42,027 bases of DNA from Paraburkholderia sp. (GCA_031286755.1 JAITTX010000341.1:1-42027), one strand, 5' to 3'; numbered from the stretch's first letter, positions 7,101-14,524 are shown. Made by a program: numbers and translations. The notes: generated by a model from the letters alone, not told the origin.

Positions 7101-10091
7101 GGCGCCATGGCCGAGCGCGGCTTCGTAACGCTCGAGCGCCGCGCCCGTGTGCGAGCGCGGGCATGCGATCACGTCGTCCGGGGTGCCCACGCACACCACC
7201 TCGCCGCCCGCGTCGCCGCCTTCGGGACCGAGGTCGATCAGCCAGTCCGCGGCACGGATCACGTCGAGGTTATGCTCGATCACGAGCAGCGAATGGCCGC
7301 CCGCGAGCAGCTTGCCGAACGCGCGCATCAGCTTGGCGATGTCGTCGAAATGCAGACCCGTCGTGGGCTCGTCGAACATGAAAAGGCGCCCACCCGCCGC
7401 TTGCTCCGTGCTCTCCTTACCCTTGGCCTGCGCCGTTTCCGCGAGATAGCCGGCGAGCTTCAGGCGCTGCGCCTCGCCGCCCGAAAGCGTGGGCACAGGC
7501 TGGCCGAGCTTCACGTATTCGAGGCCCACGTCGACGATCGGCTGGATCACGCGCAATACTTCGGTATCCTCACGGAAGCACTGCGCCGCCTCGCTCACGG
7601 TGAGATCCAGAACGTCCGCCACGGAAAGCGTGCGGCCGCCGCGCCCGATTTTCACTTCGAGCACTTCGGGGCGATAGCGGCTGCCATCGCAGTCCGGGCA
7701 ACGCAGATAGACGTCGCTCAGGAACTGCATTTCGATGTGCTCGAAGCCCGAGCCGCCGCAGGTCGGGCAACGCCCCTCGCCCGAGTTGAAGCTGAACATG
7801 CCCGCCGTATAGCCGCGCTGCTTCGCGAGCGGCGCCCTGGCGAACAGCTTGCGGATCTCGTCGAACGCGCCCACGTAGCTGGCGGGATTCGAACGCGCGG
7901 TCTTGCCGATCGGCGACTGGTCGACGAACACCGCGTCGCTGATCTGCTCCGCGCCGCCCAGATGGTGGTAGACGCCCGGCGCTTCGGTCGCCTTGCCCAG
8001 ATGGCGCGCGAGCGCCGGATACAGCACGTCCTGCACGAGCGTCGATTTGCCCGAGCCCGAGACGCCTGTCACGCACACGAGCCGCCGCAGCGGAATCTCC
8101 ACCGTCACATCGCGCAAGTTATGCTCGCTCGCGCCTTCGAGCACGAGGCGCGGCGTGCCCGCATCGACAGCGCGGCGCGCCCAGTGCGAGGCGTCGGCAA
8201 CGGCGCGTTGGCCGCCCAGGTACTCGCCCGTCAAGGTGCCGGACGAGCGGATCTCGTCGGGCGTGCCGTCGTAGACGATCGTGCCGCCCCGCTCGCCGGG
8301 GCCGGGCCCCATGTCGATCAGACGGTCGGCGGCCAGCATCACCGAGGGATCGTGCTCCACGACCACGAGCGTGTTGCCCGCATCGCGCAAGCGCTGCATC
8401 GCCTCGACGATGCGGTTCAGATCGCGCGGATGCAGGCCGATGCTCGGCTCGTCGAGCACGAACAGCGTTTTCGTAAGCGACGTGCCAAGCGCCGTGGTCA
8501 GGTTGATGCGCTGCACCTCGCCACCCGAGAGCGTGCGACTCTGGCGGTCGAGCGTGAGATAGCCGAGCCCGACGTCGCACAGATACTTCAAGCGCGTGCG
8601 CACTTCGGCGAGCAGCAGCTTGAGTGCGTCGTCAAGCAGTGCCGAGGACAACGAAAGATCGTCGAAGAACCGGCGGATGCGCTCGATCGGCAGCAACATG
8701 ATGTCGTGCAGCGTGAGACCAGGCAGCGCTTCGAGCTGCGCACGCGACCACGCCACGCCGTGCGGCATGAAGCGCGCCTCGGGCGCGAGCACTTCGGCGG
8801 CATTGTCCGCAGTGCCCAGACGCCATTGCAGCGCCTCCGTTTTCAGGCGCGCACCGCCGCAGGTTTCGCACGGCGTGTAGCTGCGGTACTTCGAAAGCAG
8901 CACGCGAATGTGCATCTTGTACGCCTTCGACTCCAGGTACTGGAAGAAGCGCTTGACGCCATACCACTGCGATTGCCAACTGCCCTTCCAGTCGGGCGTG
9001 CCGTTGAGCACCCAGTCGCGCTGCTCCTGGGTCAGGTCGGACCACGCGGTGTCGCGTGGAATGCCGGCCTTGGTCGCATAGCGCAGCAGGTCGTCCTGGC
9101 ATTCCTTCCACGCGGGCGTCTGCAGCGGCTTGATGGCGCCGCCGCGCAGCGTCTTGCGCGCGTCGGGAATCACGAGCCCCCAGTCCACGCCGATCACGCG
9201 GCCGAAGCCGCGGCACACATCGCACGCGCCGTAGGCCGAATTGAACGAGAACAGCGCCGGCTGCGGGTCCGCATAGCGCAGGTCGCTGTCCGGGCAATGC
9301 AGGCCGGTGGAAAAGCGCCAGATTTGCGGCTCGGGTTGCGCATCGGAAACATCGGCCGCAGCGTCGGTTTCCGATACGACATAAATGTTCACGCGCCCGG
9401 CGCCGCGCCTGAGCGACGCCTCGATCGCCTCGATGACGCGGCTCTTTTCCACGTTCTGCAGGCGGAAACGGTCGGCCACCACATCGAGCATCTTGCGCGT
9501 GCCATCGGCGGTTTTCACTTCGCGCTGCGCCTGCACGCGCGTATAGCCGCTGGCAGAAAGCCATTGGGCGACTTCCTCTTCAGTCGTCGTCTCGGGCAGC
9601 TCGACCGGAAACGTCACGACAAGGCGCGGGTCGCCCGCGGCCGTGCGCGAGCGCAGTTCCGCGTAGATCGTCTCGGGCGTGTCGTGACGCACTGGCTGCG
9701 CGGTCACTCGGTCGAAGAGATTCGCGGCACGTGCATAGAGCAGCTTCAGGTGGTCGTTCAGCTCCGTCATCGTGCCTACCGTGGAGCGCGAACTGCGCAC
9801 GGGGGTGGGCTGGTCGATGGCGATGGCGGGCGGCACGCCGTCGACGCGATCGACCTGCGGCCGGTCCATGCGGTCGAGAAACTGACGCGCATAGGCACTG
9901 AAGGTTTCGACGTAACGGCGCTGCCCTTCCGCATAAAGGGTGTCGAACACGAGGCTGGACTTGCCCGAGCCGGACGGCCCGGTCACAACCGTCATTTGGC
10001 CGGTGTGCAGGTCGAGGTCGAGATTTTTGAGGTTGTGCTGGCGGGCACCGCGGATTCGGATGGATCGGTTATCGCTCACTTGCGCTGGCAT
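4116..10091 (-). CDS. uvrA: Tandem UvrA (UvrA-UvrA fusion), excinuclease ABC subunit A
   Basis: A 1,991-residue protein made of two complete UvrA units in one chain. Four Walker A motifs (GxSGSGKS) lie near residues 40, 679, 1059 and 1609, and four LSGGE signatures near 522, 868, 1446 and 1833. Each unit keeps the UvrA zinc modules (CPTCGGSG...CPDCDGSRY in the first, CPACEGQG...CDVCHGQRF in the second). UvrA normally works as a dimer of about 940-residue chains that finds bulky DNA lesions and loads UvrB; here one chain carries the four cassettes of a dimer. Such double-length UvrA paralogues are known in Burkholderiales, usually beside a normal uvrA. The start is uncertain: ATG at 10091 fits the family (NRSIRIRGARQHNLKNL follows), GTG at 10079 is possible, and ATG at 10172 would sit five bases from the LexA box. 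It is monocistronic and SOS-controlled. Confidence 0.93.
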   Translation of the reverse strand: MPAQVSDNRSIRIRGARQHNLKNLDLDLHTGQMTVVTGPSGSGKSSLVFDTLYAEGQRRYVETFSAYARQFLDRMDRPQVDRVDGVPPAIAIDQPTPVRSSRSTVGTMTELNDHLKLLYARAANLFDRVTAQPVRHDTPETIYAELRSRTAAGDPRLVVTFPVELPETTTEEEVAQWLSASGYTRVQAQREVKTADGTRKMLDVVADRFRLQNVEKSRVIEAIEASLRRGAGRVNIYVVSETDAAADVSDAQPEPQIWRFSTGLHCPDSDLRYADPQPALFSFNSAYGACDVCRGFGRVIGVDWGLVIPDARKTLRGGAIKPLQTPAWKECQDDLLRYATKAGIPRDTAWSDLTQEQRDWVLNGTPDWKGSWQSQWYGVKRFFQYLESKAYKMHIRVLLSKYRSYTPCETCGGARLKTEALQWRLGTADNAAEVLAPEARFMPHGVAWSRAQLEALPGLTLHDIMLLPIERIRRFFDDLSLSSALLDDALKLLLAEVRTRLKYLCDVGLGYLTLDRQSRTLSGGEVQRINLTTALGTSLTKTLFVLDEPSIGLHPRDLNRIVEAMQRLRDAGNTLVVVEHDPSVMLAADRLIDMGPGPGERGGTIVYDGTPDEIRSSGTLTGEYLGGQRAVADASHWARRAVDAGTPRLVLEGASEHNLRDVTVEIPLRRLVCVTGVSGSGKSTLVQDVLYPALARHLGKATEAPGVYHHLGGAEQISDAVFVDQSPIGKTARSNPASYVGAFDEIRKLFARAPLAKQRGYTAGMFSFNSGEGRCPTCGGSGFEHIEMQFLSDVYLRCPDCDGSRYRPEVLEVKIGRGGRTLSVADVLDLTVSEAAQCFREDTEVLRVIQPIVDVGLEYVKLGQPVPTLSGGEAQRLKLAGYLAETAQAKGKESTEQAAGGRLFMFDEPTTGLHFDDIAKLMRAFGKLLAGGHSLLVIEHNLDVIRAADWLIDLGPEGGDAGGEVVCVGTPDDVIACPRSHTGAALERYEAALGHGAGTLVAEEEGVALQTALRAAQARREIQGEDVVRIVNAREHNLKALDVDIPHGRFNVITGVSGSGKSTLAFDILFHEGQRRYLESLNAYARSIVQPAGRPEVDAVYGIPPTVAIEQRLSRGGRKSTVATTSEVWHFLRLLYVKLGVQHCVHDGTPVTSQSVDAIVAQLLREHRGEHVGLLAPLVVNRKGVYTDLAKWAKARGNTHLRVDGEFVPVAPWPKLDRFREHTIELPVGDLVIEPENEAQLRQMLDVTLEAGKGIVHLLAPLDGLDHALGNGGSTAHIGAVKVLSTRRACPVCGTSYPELDPRMFSYNSKHGWCTTCVGTGLALTREQRAAYDDTVLAADDRGREQTLPSEEQEPDGMVDEPCPDCHGTRLNPEARAVTFDEHAIVDVAQWTVAETRRWVEALELNGRDAQIARDVVSEIRSRLQFLEEVGLGYLSLDRAAPSLSGGEAQRIRLAAQLGSNLQGVCYVLDEPTIGLHPRDNQILLDALRNLGEKGNTLVVVEHDEDTIRRADHIIDIGPSAGKRGGRVVAQGKVADLAAQADSITGRYLAHPIVHPLQPRREVKPARAGREAVPAQWLTVHGGKLHNLRNVTANIPLGRLVAITGVSGSGKSTLARDVLLSNLLDAVGRSVLSSPAERRARKAVKASAPGAAERRSSVLARTSARPKLDVSHTWQGCDSISGWETIDRVLEVDQTPIGKTPRSCPATYIGVWDAIRRLFADTLEARARGYSASRFSFNTGDGRCPACEGQGVRTIGMSFLPDVKVPCDVCHGQRFNPETLAVTWRGRNIGEVLTMEIDEAVEFFGAMTSIAHPLQLMKDVGLGYLTLGQPSPTLSGGEAQRIKLVTELSKVRDDITRRGQKAPHTLYVLDEPTVGLHMADVARLIRVLHRLADGGHSVVVIEHDLDVIAEADWIIDLGPEGGVGGGTIVGAANPEGLVKMAASHTGAALGPVLARAANGVQPSLSAAPRDDVAGEAATDGVRAANRRASAS

Positions 10092-10176
10092 TCCGGGTGG
10101 ATGAAACGCGTGGGGAGCCGGGCGGCGCGGCCCGGCAGATCGCAGCCCGGCACGGGCTGTCTGGGTTGGCATTCTA

Positions 10177-10192
10177 CTGTATATTTATACAG
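10177..10192 (-). promoter_or_regulatory. LexA (SOS) box upstream of tandem uvrA
   Basis: CTGTATATTTATACAG keeps both CTGT and ACAG arms and an AT-only core, one base from the E. coli consensus CTGTATATATATACAG. The AT core also supplies a -10-like TATAAA on the minus strand, so bound LexA would cover the promoter. It is 85 bp before the chosen start. Confidence 0.9.
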
Positions 10193-10270
10193 CACGCTGG
10201 GTGCGTGTGCCGTGTGCCACGCGCGCCGGCCAGCATGCAACCCGGCCGCACGGCCAGTCCTTCCGGGCGG

Positions 10271-10311
10271 AAAAACAAGGTTGTGCGCGCATCGGCGCGA
10301 TGCGCGCACAA
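10271..10311 (-). terminator. Terminator after the ABM monooxygenase gene
   Basis: A perfect 14-bp stem TTGTGCGCGCATCG / CGATGCGCGCACAA with a 3-base loop starts 8 bp after the stop at 10320. On the minus strand CCTTGTTTTT follows. It separates this operon from the LexA-controlled uvrA. Confidence 0.75.
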
Positions 10312-10319
10312 GAGCGGTT

Positions 10320-10619
10320 TCAGGCTGCGATGTCCACGCCCGTCAGGGTCTTGACGTCGACCGGCTCGGCCAGCCAGGCGCCGATCTTTGCGCGAAACGC
10401 CACGTAATGCGCGCTCTCGCGATGTGCCTGCACGGCGGCTTCGTCCACATAGGTTTCGTAAATGTAGAACCCCGCCGCGCCATCCGCGCGGCGCAGCAAG
10501 TCGTAGCGGCGGTTGCCCGCTTCCTTGCGCGTTTGCGCCACCATGTGACGCAGTTCCGCCTCGATATCGGCAACGTGTTCGGGCTTCGGCGTGATGCTCG
10601 CAAAGAGATAAATGCTCAT
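10320..10619 (-). CDS. Antibiotic-biosynthesis-monooxygenase (ABM) domain protein, YgiN-like
   Basis: A 99-residue single-domain protein with the ferredoxin-like ABM fold pattern: an opening beta strand IYLFASITPKPEHVADIEAELRHMV, the YDLLRRADGAAGFYIYETYVDEAAVQAHRES core and the closing helix. Relatives include YgiN, a putative quinol monooxygenase, and small haem- or quinone-modifying enzymes; they act in the cytosol without a cofactor. The start at 10619 has AAGGAA nine bases upstream. It follows the XenA-type reductase by 57 bp on the same strand, so the pair probably forms an operon acting on quinones or electrophilic enones. The substrate is unknown. Confidence 0.78.
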   Translation of the reverse strand: MSIYLFASITPKPEHVADIEAELRHMVAQTRKEAGNRRYDLLRRADGAAGFYIYETYVDEAAVQAHRESAHYVAFRAKIGAWLAEPVDVKTLTGVDIAA

Positions 10620-10643
10620 CAATATTTCCTTATCGTCAACAAA

Positions 10644-10670
10644 ATTGCCGATGGGCAATATTGCCCATCG
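10644..10670. promoter_or_regulatory. Palindrome with three overlapping ATTGCC/GGCAAT half-sites
   Basis: A perfect 22-bp palindrome at 10649-10670 (arm CGATGGGCAAT followed at once by its complement) overlaps a second inverted repeat, ATTGCC-GATG-GGCAAT (10644-10659). The three half-sites allow two mutually exclusive hairpins. It lies between the xenA-like stop and the ABM gene start, and could be an operator, an attenuator or an RNA processing site. Confidence 0.55.
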
Positions 10671-10676
10671 CCCTGC

Positions 10677-11774
10677 TTAACTTACCTTGTAACGCTCGAG
10701 CCAATGCGCGTAGGGCGCGGGCAGCGTCCATGCGGCACGCTCGACCTTAAGCTCCTGCGCGGCAAAGTACGGCCAGTGCGGATTCGCGAGATGCGCGCGG
10801 CCCACCATCACCAGATCGAGCTGCTCCGAGGCGACGCATCGCTCCGCCAGTTCCGGCACGCCGATGCCCCATGCGGACGACACCGGCAGGCCCGCCGCGC
10901 GGCGCACCTTCTGCGCGATCGGCGCGAGGAAAGCCGGCGCCCAGGGAACCCGCGCCGCCGGGGTGGAAAAGCCCACGCTCACGCTCAGCATGTCGAGCCC
11001 TTCGCGCTTGAAACCCTTGGCCAGCTCGATCGACTCGGCTAGCGTCTGCTCGTCGCGGCCATCGTATTCGATTACGCCGAAGCGTGCCGTCAGCGGCAGA
11101 TGTTCCGGCCACACCTTGCGCACCGCGGCCAGCGTTTCCAGAAGGAAACGGCTGCGGTTTTCGAGGCTGCCGCCATAGGCGTCGTTGCGCTGGTTCGAAT
11201 GCTCCGAAAAGAAACTCTGGCCGAGATAGCCATGCGCGAAGTGCAGTTCGAGCCATTCGAAGCCGGCGTCGAGCGCACGCTTCGCCGCCGCGACAAAGTC
11301 CTCGCGCACACGTGCGATGTCGTCGAGCGTCATTGCGCGCGGGACTTTCGGCAGGTGCGCGCCGAACTCGATCGGGGACGGCGCGATCGTCTGCCAGCCA
11401 CCCGCATCGCCTTCGGCGATATGGTCGTCGCCTTCCCACGGACGGTTCGCGCTCGCCTTGCGGCCCGCGTGCGCGATCTGAATGCCCGGCACCGCGCCGG
11501 CCGCCTTGATTGCCGCGACCGTCGGTGCAAAGGCCTTGGCCTGCCCGTCGTTCCAGATGCCCGTGCAGCCCGGCGTGATGCGGCCTTCCGGCGAAACCGC
11601 CGTGGCTTCGACAATCACGAGGCCCGCGCCGCCGCGCGCGATTTGCGCGTAGTGAGCGTGATGCCAGTCGTTCGGCATGCCGTCGACGGCCATGTACTGG
11701 CACATCGGCGGAACGGCGATACGGTTGCGCAGCGACGCGCCCTTGAGCTTGAACGGTTCAAACAATGCAGACAT
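10677..11774 (-). CDS. xenA: Old yellow enzyme, xenobiotic reductase A type
   Basis: A 365-residue FMN-dependent ene-reductase that uses NAD(P)H to reduce activated C=C bonds (enones, maleimides, nitro compounds). Long stretches look like Pseudomonas XenA: the N-terminus LRNRIAVPPMCQYMA with Cys25, which tunes FMN, GIQIAHAGRKASANRPWEGDDHIA, and the active-site ELHFAHGYLGQSFFSEHSN with His178, His181 and Tyr183 at the XenA positions. The length equals the family's. AGGAGAG precedes the ATG by 6 bases. It is followed by the ABM gene on the same strand. A NemR-type repressor, known elsewhere to control OYE genes, lies 1.3 kb away, but I see no matching operator before this gene. Confidence 0.93.
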   Translation of the reverse strand: MSALFEPFKLKGASLRNRIAVPPMCQYMAVDGMPNDWHHAHYAQIARGGAGLVIVEATAVSPEGRITPGCTGIWNDGQAKAFAPTVAAIKAAGAVPGIQIAHAGRKASANRPWEGDDHIAEGDAGGWQTIAPSPIEFGAHLPKVPRAMTLDDIARVREDFVAAAKRALDAGFEWLELHFAHGYLGQSFFSEHSNQRNDAYGGSLENRSRFLLETLAAVRKVWPEHLPLTARFGVIEYDGRDEQTLAESIELAKGFKREGLDMLSVSVGFSTPAARVPWAPAFLAPIAQKVRRAAGLPVSSAWGIGVPELAERCVASEQLDLVMVGRAHLANPHWPYFAAQELKVERAAWTLPAPYAHWLERYKVS

Positions 11775-12196
11775 CTAATGCTCTCCTGTATCAACCAGAG
11801 CTGCCACTTCAGGGACTGGCTCCGGTCTCGTAACGGTTACTGATTGACGCAAGCCGCATCACGCGCGACGCCTGCGCCGGGTTGAAAAATCGGGATTTCC
11901 TGTCGGCAACCGGCAGCCCTGCCACTGGCCAAACCGCTGGCCAAACCGGTTGCCTGGCAGGCGGCATATGCACAGCCACACCGCAGCCGGACACAACATG
12001 CCTGGCGTTGCCGAAAGGAAATGGAGATCAGAAACGGACGGCGGCCGTCACGCAACGGCCTTGATCCGTTGAGCGCGGCCCGCGACCGGCAGACCCGCGC
12101 GCTCGCCGGATGCAGTTCGCGGGCGAGGCATCCGGTCGAGAGGCTCGAAGCCAGGCTGGCCGCGCCTGCAATTTTTTGCGGACGGCCAGTCCATGC
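11775..12196. other. Intergenic region upstream of xenA-like gene, no gene seen
   Basis: There are 422 bp between the xenA-like start and the end of the DJ-1 gene. It holds a back-to-back 12-bp direct repeat, CTGGCCAAACCG at 11925-11936 and 11937-11948. I found no NemR-type box (TAGAC...GTCTA), no clear terminator and no convincing reading frame. Confidence 0.5.
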
Positions 12197-12880
12197 TCAC
12201 TTGCCGCGCAGCGCCGCAAGCAGCGCATGCGCAACGGGTTCCGACGAAGCCGGGTTCTGCCCCGTGATCAGCAGCCCGTCGGTCTCGACATGCGCTGCCC
12301 AGTCCGCGGCCTTTGTGTACTTCCCGCCGCTTTCCTTGAGCATGTCCTCGACGAGGAACGGCACCACCTCGGTCAACTGCACCGCGGCTTCTTCGCTATT
12401 CGAAAAGCCGGTGACCGCCTTGCCCGCCACCAGCGGCCGGCCATCCGCGCCCTTCACGTGGCGCAGCACGCCCGGCGCGTGGCACACGGCTGCAACCGGC
12501 TTGCCCGCCGCTATCGTCTTCTCGACCAGTGCGATGGAGACCGGATCTTCCGCAAGATCCCACAGCGGGCCATGACCGCCCGGATAGAACACGGCGTCGA
12601 ACGCGCTCGCGTCGACATCGGCGAGACGTTTCGTATTGGAAAGCTCCGCGCGCGCCGCGACGTCGGCATCGAAGCGGCGCGTGGCATCGGTCTGGGCCGA
12701 AGGGTCGCTGCTCTTCGGATCGAGCGGGGGCTGGCCGCCCCTGGGTGAAGCCAGCGTGATCTGCGCGCCCGCGTCGCGCAACGCGTAGTACGGCGCGGCG
12801 AATTCCTCCAGCCAGAAACCGGTCTTCTTGCCCGTGTTGCCGAGGTCTTCGTGCGAAGTCAAAACGATCAATACCTTCAT
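12197..12880 (-). CDS. DJ-1/PfpI family protein (Hsp31/glyoxalase III-like)
   Basis: A 227-residue type 1 glutamine-amidotransferase-like protein. The nucleophile elbow AAVCHAPGVL gives Cys133 and His134, an acidic pair Glu25-Glu26 (FWLEEF) sits where the family has its partner acid, and GGHGPLWDL forms the conserved glycine loop. The length and the N-terminal VLTSHEDLGNTGKKTGFWLEEFAAPYY fit the Hsp31-like branch, which contains glutathione-independent glyoxalases and protein deglycases acting on methylglyoxal. AGAGGAA lies nine bases before the ATG. A NemR-type operator stands 83 bp upstream and nemR itself is the next gene, so reactive electrophiles probably induce it. Glyoxalase activity is inferred. 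Confidence 0.87.
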   Translation of the reverse strand: MKVLIVLTSHEDLGNTGKKTGFWLEEFAAPYYALRDAGAQITLASPRGGQPPLDPKSSDPSAQTDATRRFDADVAARAELSNTKRLADVDASAFDAVFYPGGHGPLWDLAEDPVSIALVEKTIAAGKPVAAVCHAPGVLRHVKGADGRPLVAGKAVTGFSNSEEAAVQLTEVVPFLVEDMLKESGGKYTKAADWAAHVETDGLLITGQNPASSEPVAHALLAALRGK

Positions 12881-12962
12881 CGGCGTTCCTCTTTTCGGTG
12901 ATGTCCAGACGCTTGCGCGCCCCCGCGAAACCAGTCGACACGGCATTCGATGCACGCGCTAT

Positions 12963-12977
12963 TAGACCGGTCGTCTA
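12963..12977 (-). promoter_or_regulatory. NemR-type operator before the DJ-1 gene
   Basis: TAGAC-N5-GTCTA. Read on the minus strand it is TAGACGACCGGTCTA, one base different from the copy at 13700-13714. Its right arm runs into a -10-like TCTAAT, so a bound repressor would block the promoter. Confidence 0.75.
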
Positions 12978-13073
12978 TTCACTTGCCGCACCAGGAGGTC
13001 TCTGCATGGCGCCCGCTCAAGGGCTCCGGCTCGCTGGAATCCTGCTGCTTGCGTGGCGTCGATGCGCGCCCGA

Positions 13074-13676
13074 TCAAACGCCGGGCGGCAGGCTCAACAA
13101 CTGCCGCGTGGTCGCCATTGCAGCGTCGAGCGGGCTGCGGTCACGATGGATCTTCTCCATCAGCGTCGCGCCAAGCCACAGTTGATACAGGGCCGCCGCC
13201 GTTACGGCCGCATCGCTCACACCCGCGAGCGACCCGTCGGCGCAGCCTTCCTTGATGCACGCCGCAATGCGCCCGACGATCTCGTCCGTGCCGCGGCGCA
13301 GGACCGCGCGCATCGGCTCGGAAAGATCGCTCACCTCCGCGCCCAGCTTCACCGCGAGGCACTTGCCGTCGGGACCGTCCGCACATTGCATCACACGCCA
13401 CGCGTCGAAATAACCGATGAGCCGCGCGGCCGGCGTGCCCGCCGCGCTCACGAGTTGCGCCTCGAGGCGTTCCACGTACTCGGTGAAATACGACGTCAGC
13501 AACGCTTCGCCGAACGCCTCCTTCGAGCCGAAATAGTGATAGAACGACCCCTTGGGGACGCCGGCGGCCGCGAGAATCTCGTTGAGACCCACGGCCGAAA
13601 AACCCTTGCCCAGCAGAATGGGCATGGCGGTATCGAGAATGTGTTGCCGCGTTTCGACGGCTGGCGCTGCGTTCAT
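13074..13676 (-). CDS. nemR: TetR-family electrophile sensor NemR
   Basis: A 200-residue TetR repressor. The helix-turn-helix (LNEILAAAGVPKGSFYHYFGSKEAFGEALL, residues 31-60) and the core KCLAVKLGAEVSDLSEPMRAVL follow E. coli NemR closely. Cys98, Cys106 and Lys175 fall at exactly the E. coli numbers; in E. coli, oxidation by hypochlorite joins Cys106 to Lys175 and releases DNA, and quinones and methylglyoxal also inactivate the protein. The other E. coli cysteines (21 and 116) are Leu and Ser here, while Cys140 and Cys145 are extra. The start at 13676 fits the family; the frame upstream is unrelated. Operators lie before this gene (13700) and the DJ-1 gene, so it is probably autoregulated. 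Confidence 0.9.
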   Translation of the reverse strand: MNAAPAVETRQHILDTAMPILLGKGFSAVGLNEILAAAGVPKGSFYHYFGSKEAFGEALLTSYFTEYVERLEAQLVSAAGTPAARLIGYFDAWRVMQCADGPDGKCLAVKLGAEVSDLSEPMRAVLRRGTDEIVGRIAACIKEGCADGSLAGVSDAAVTAAALYQLWLGATLMEKIHRDRSPLDAAMATTRQLLSLPPGV

Positions 13677-13699
13677 GGGCTGCCATGTTACAGGCCGAA

Positions 13700-13714
13700 T
13701 AGACCAGTCGTCTA
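13700..13714 (-). promoter_or_regulatory. NemR-type operator before nemR
   Basis: TAGAC-N5-GTCTA; on the minus strand TAGACGACTGGTCTA. It is 23 bp before the nemR start and 159 bp before the divergent esterase gene, so it could control both. Confidence 0.75.
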
Positions 13715-13873
13715 GTAATCTCACATTTGATGTAGTGTCATTGCCCAGCGGCCCGCACGCGTCTTGCGCAGCGAATGCCGATCGAACCGCGATGGCCGGC
13801 GCGCTACGCCCGACGCACGGCGTGCGACGCGTGGCCATTTCGCATCGGAAACTCACCACCCGGAGAGACAGTC

Positions 13874-14524
13874 ATGTCGTCACGCACCCTGCTCTGTTAC
13901 GGCGATTCCAATACTCATGGCACCAAGCCGCTCAACCTGCCCGGCGTGCTCGAGCGCTTCGGCCCTGCCGAGCGCTGGCCCGGCGTGCTGGCCGCGACGC
14001 TCGGCGGCGGATGGCGAGTGATCGAAGAAGGCCTGCCCGCGCGCACCACGGTTCACGACGATCCGATCGAAGGTCATCACAAGAACGGTCTCGCGTATCT
14101 GCGGCCGTGCCTGGAGAGTCAGTTGCCGGTCGACGTGGTCGCGCTCATGCTCGGCACCAACGATCTCAAGACGCGCTTTTCCGTCACGCCCGCCGACATC
14201 GCCAATTCGGTCGACGTGCTGCTCGAAACGCTCGTGGCATGCCGCGCGGGCCCTGGCGGCTCGACGCCGCATGTGTTGCTGATGTCCCCGGTGCCGATCG
14301 ACGAAGTGGGCTTCCTTGGCGAAATCTTCACGGGCGGCGCGGTCAAATCGCGCCTGCTGGCGCCGCTCTACGAACGCGTGGCGGTGAAATACGGTTCGGC
14401 ATTTCTCGACGCCGGGGAAATCGCAAGAGTCAGCCCCACCGACGGCGTGCACTACGAAGCCGACCAGCACCACAAGCTCGGCAAGGCCGTTGCGGAAGTC
14501 GTGCGGCAGCGCTTCAACGACTGA
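13874..14524 (+). CDS. SGNH/GDSL hydrolase, arylesterase type
   Basis: A 216-residue cytosolic SGNH hydrolase. Block I has GDSNTHG with nucleophile Ser12, block III has MLGTND with Asn96, and block V has TDGVHYEA with Asp190 and His193. FGPAERWPGVLA, IEEGLPARTT and DDP closely resemble the Mycobacterium smegmatis aryl esterase/acyltransferase, which hydrolyses short esters and performs perhydrolysis or acyl transfer as an octamer. There is no signal peptide. GGAGAG precedes the ATG at 13874; an upstream in-frame ATG lacks a ribosome site. It is divergent from nemR, so the operator at 13700 may regulate it. The natural substrate is unknown. Confidence 0.88.
   Translation: MSSRTLLCYGDSNTHGTKPLNLPGVLERFGPAERWPGVLAATLGGGWRVIEEGLPARTTVHDDPIEGHHKNGLAYLRPCLESQLPVDVVALMLGTNDLKTRFSVTPADIANSVDVLLETLVACRAGPGGSTPHVLLMSPVPIDEVGFLGEIFTGGAVKSRLLAPLYERVAVKYGSAFLDAGEIARVSPTDGVHYEADQHHKLGKAVAEVVRQRFND

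Noticed and set aside
4260-11042. A 2,260-codon open frame on the plus strand, antisense to uvrA and xenA
   Set aside because: It mirrors the sense codons of a GC-rich gene (third-position GC bias suppresses stops on the opposite strand); composition is Arg/His/Ala-rich with no motifs, no ribosome site and it spans several genes.
11925-11948. Back-to-back 12-bp repeat CTGGCCAAACCG
   Set aside because: Only two copies, no link to a gene or promoter; ordinary slippage.
12100-12115. A 15-bp match (GCGCTCGCCGGATGC) between 12.1 kb and 29.5 kb
   Set aside because: Composed of common GC-rich words and not flanked by further similarity; no repeat element.
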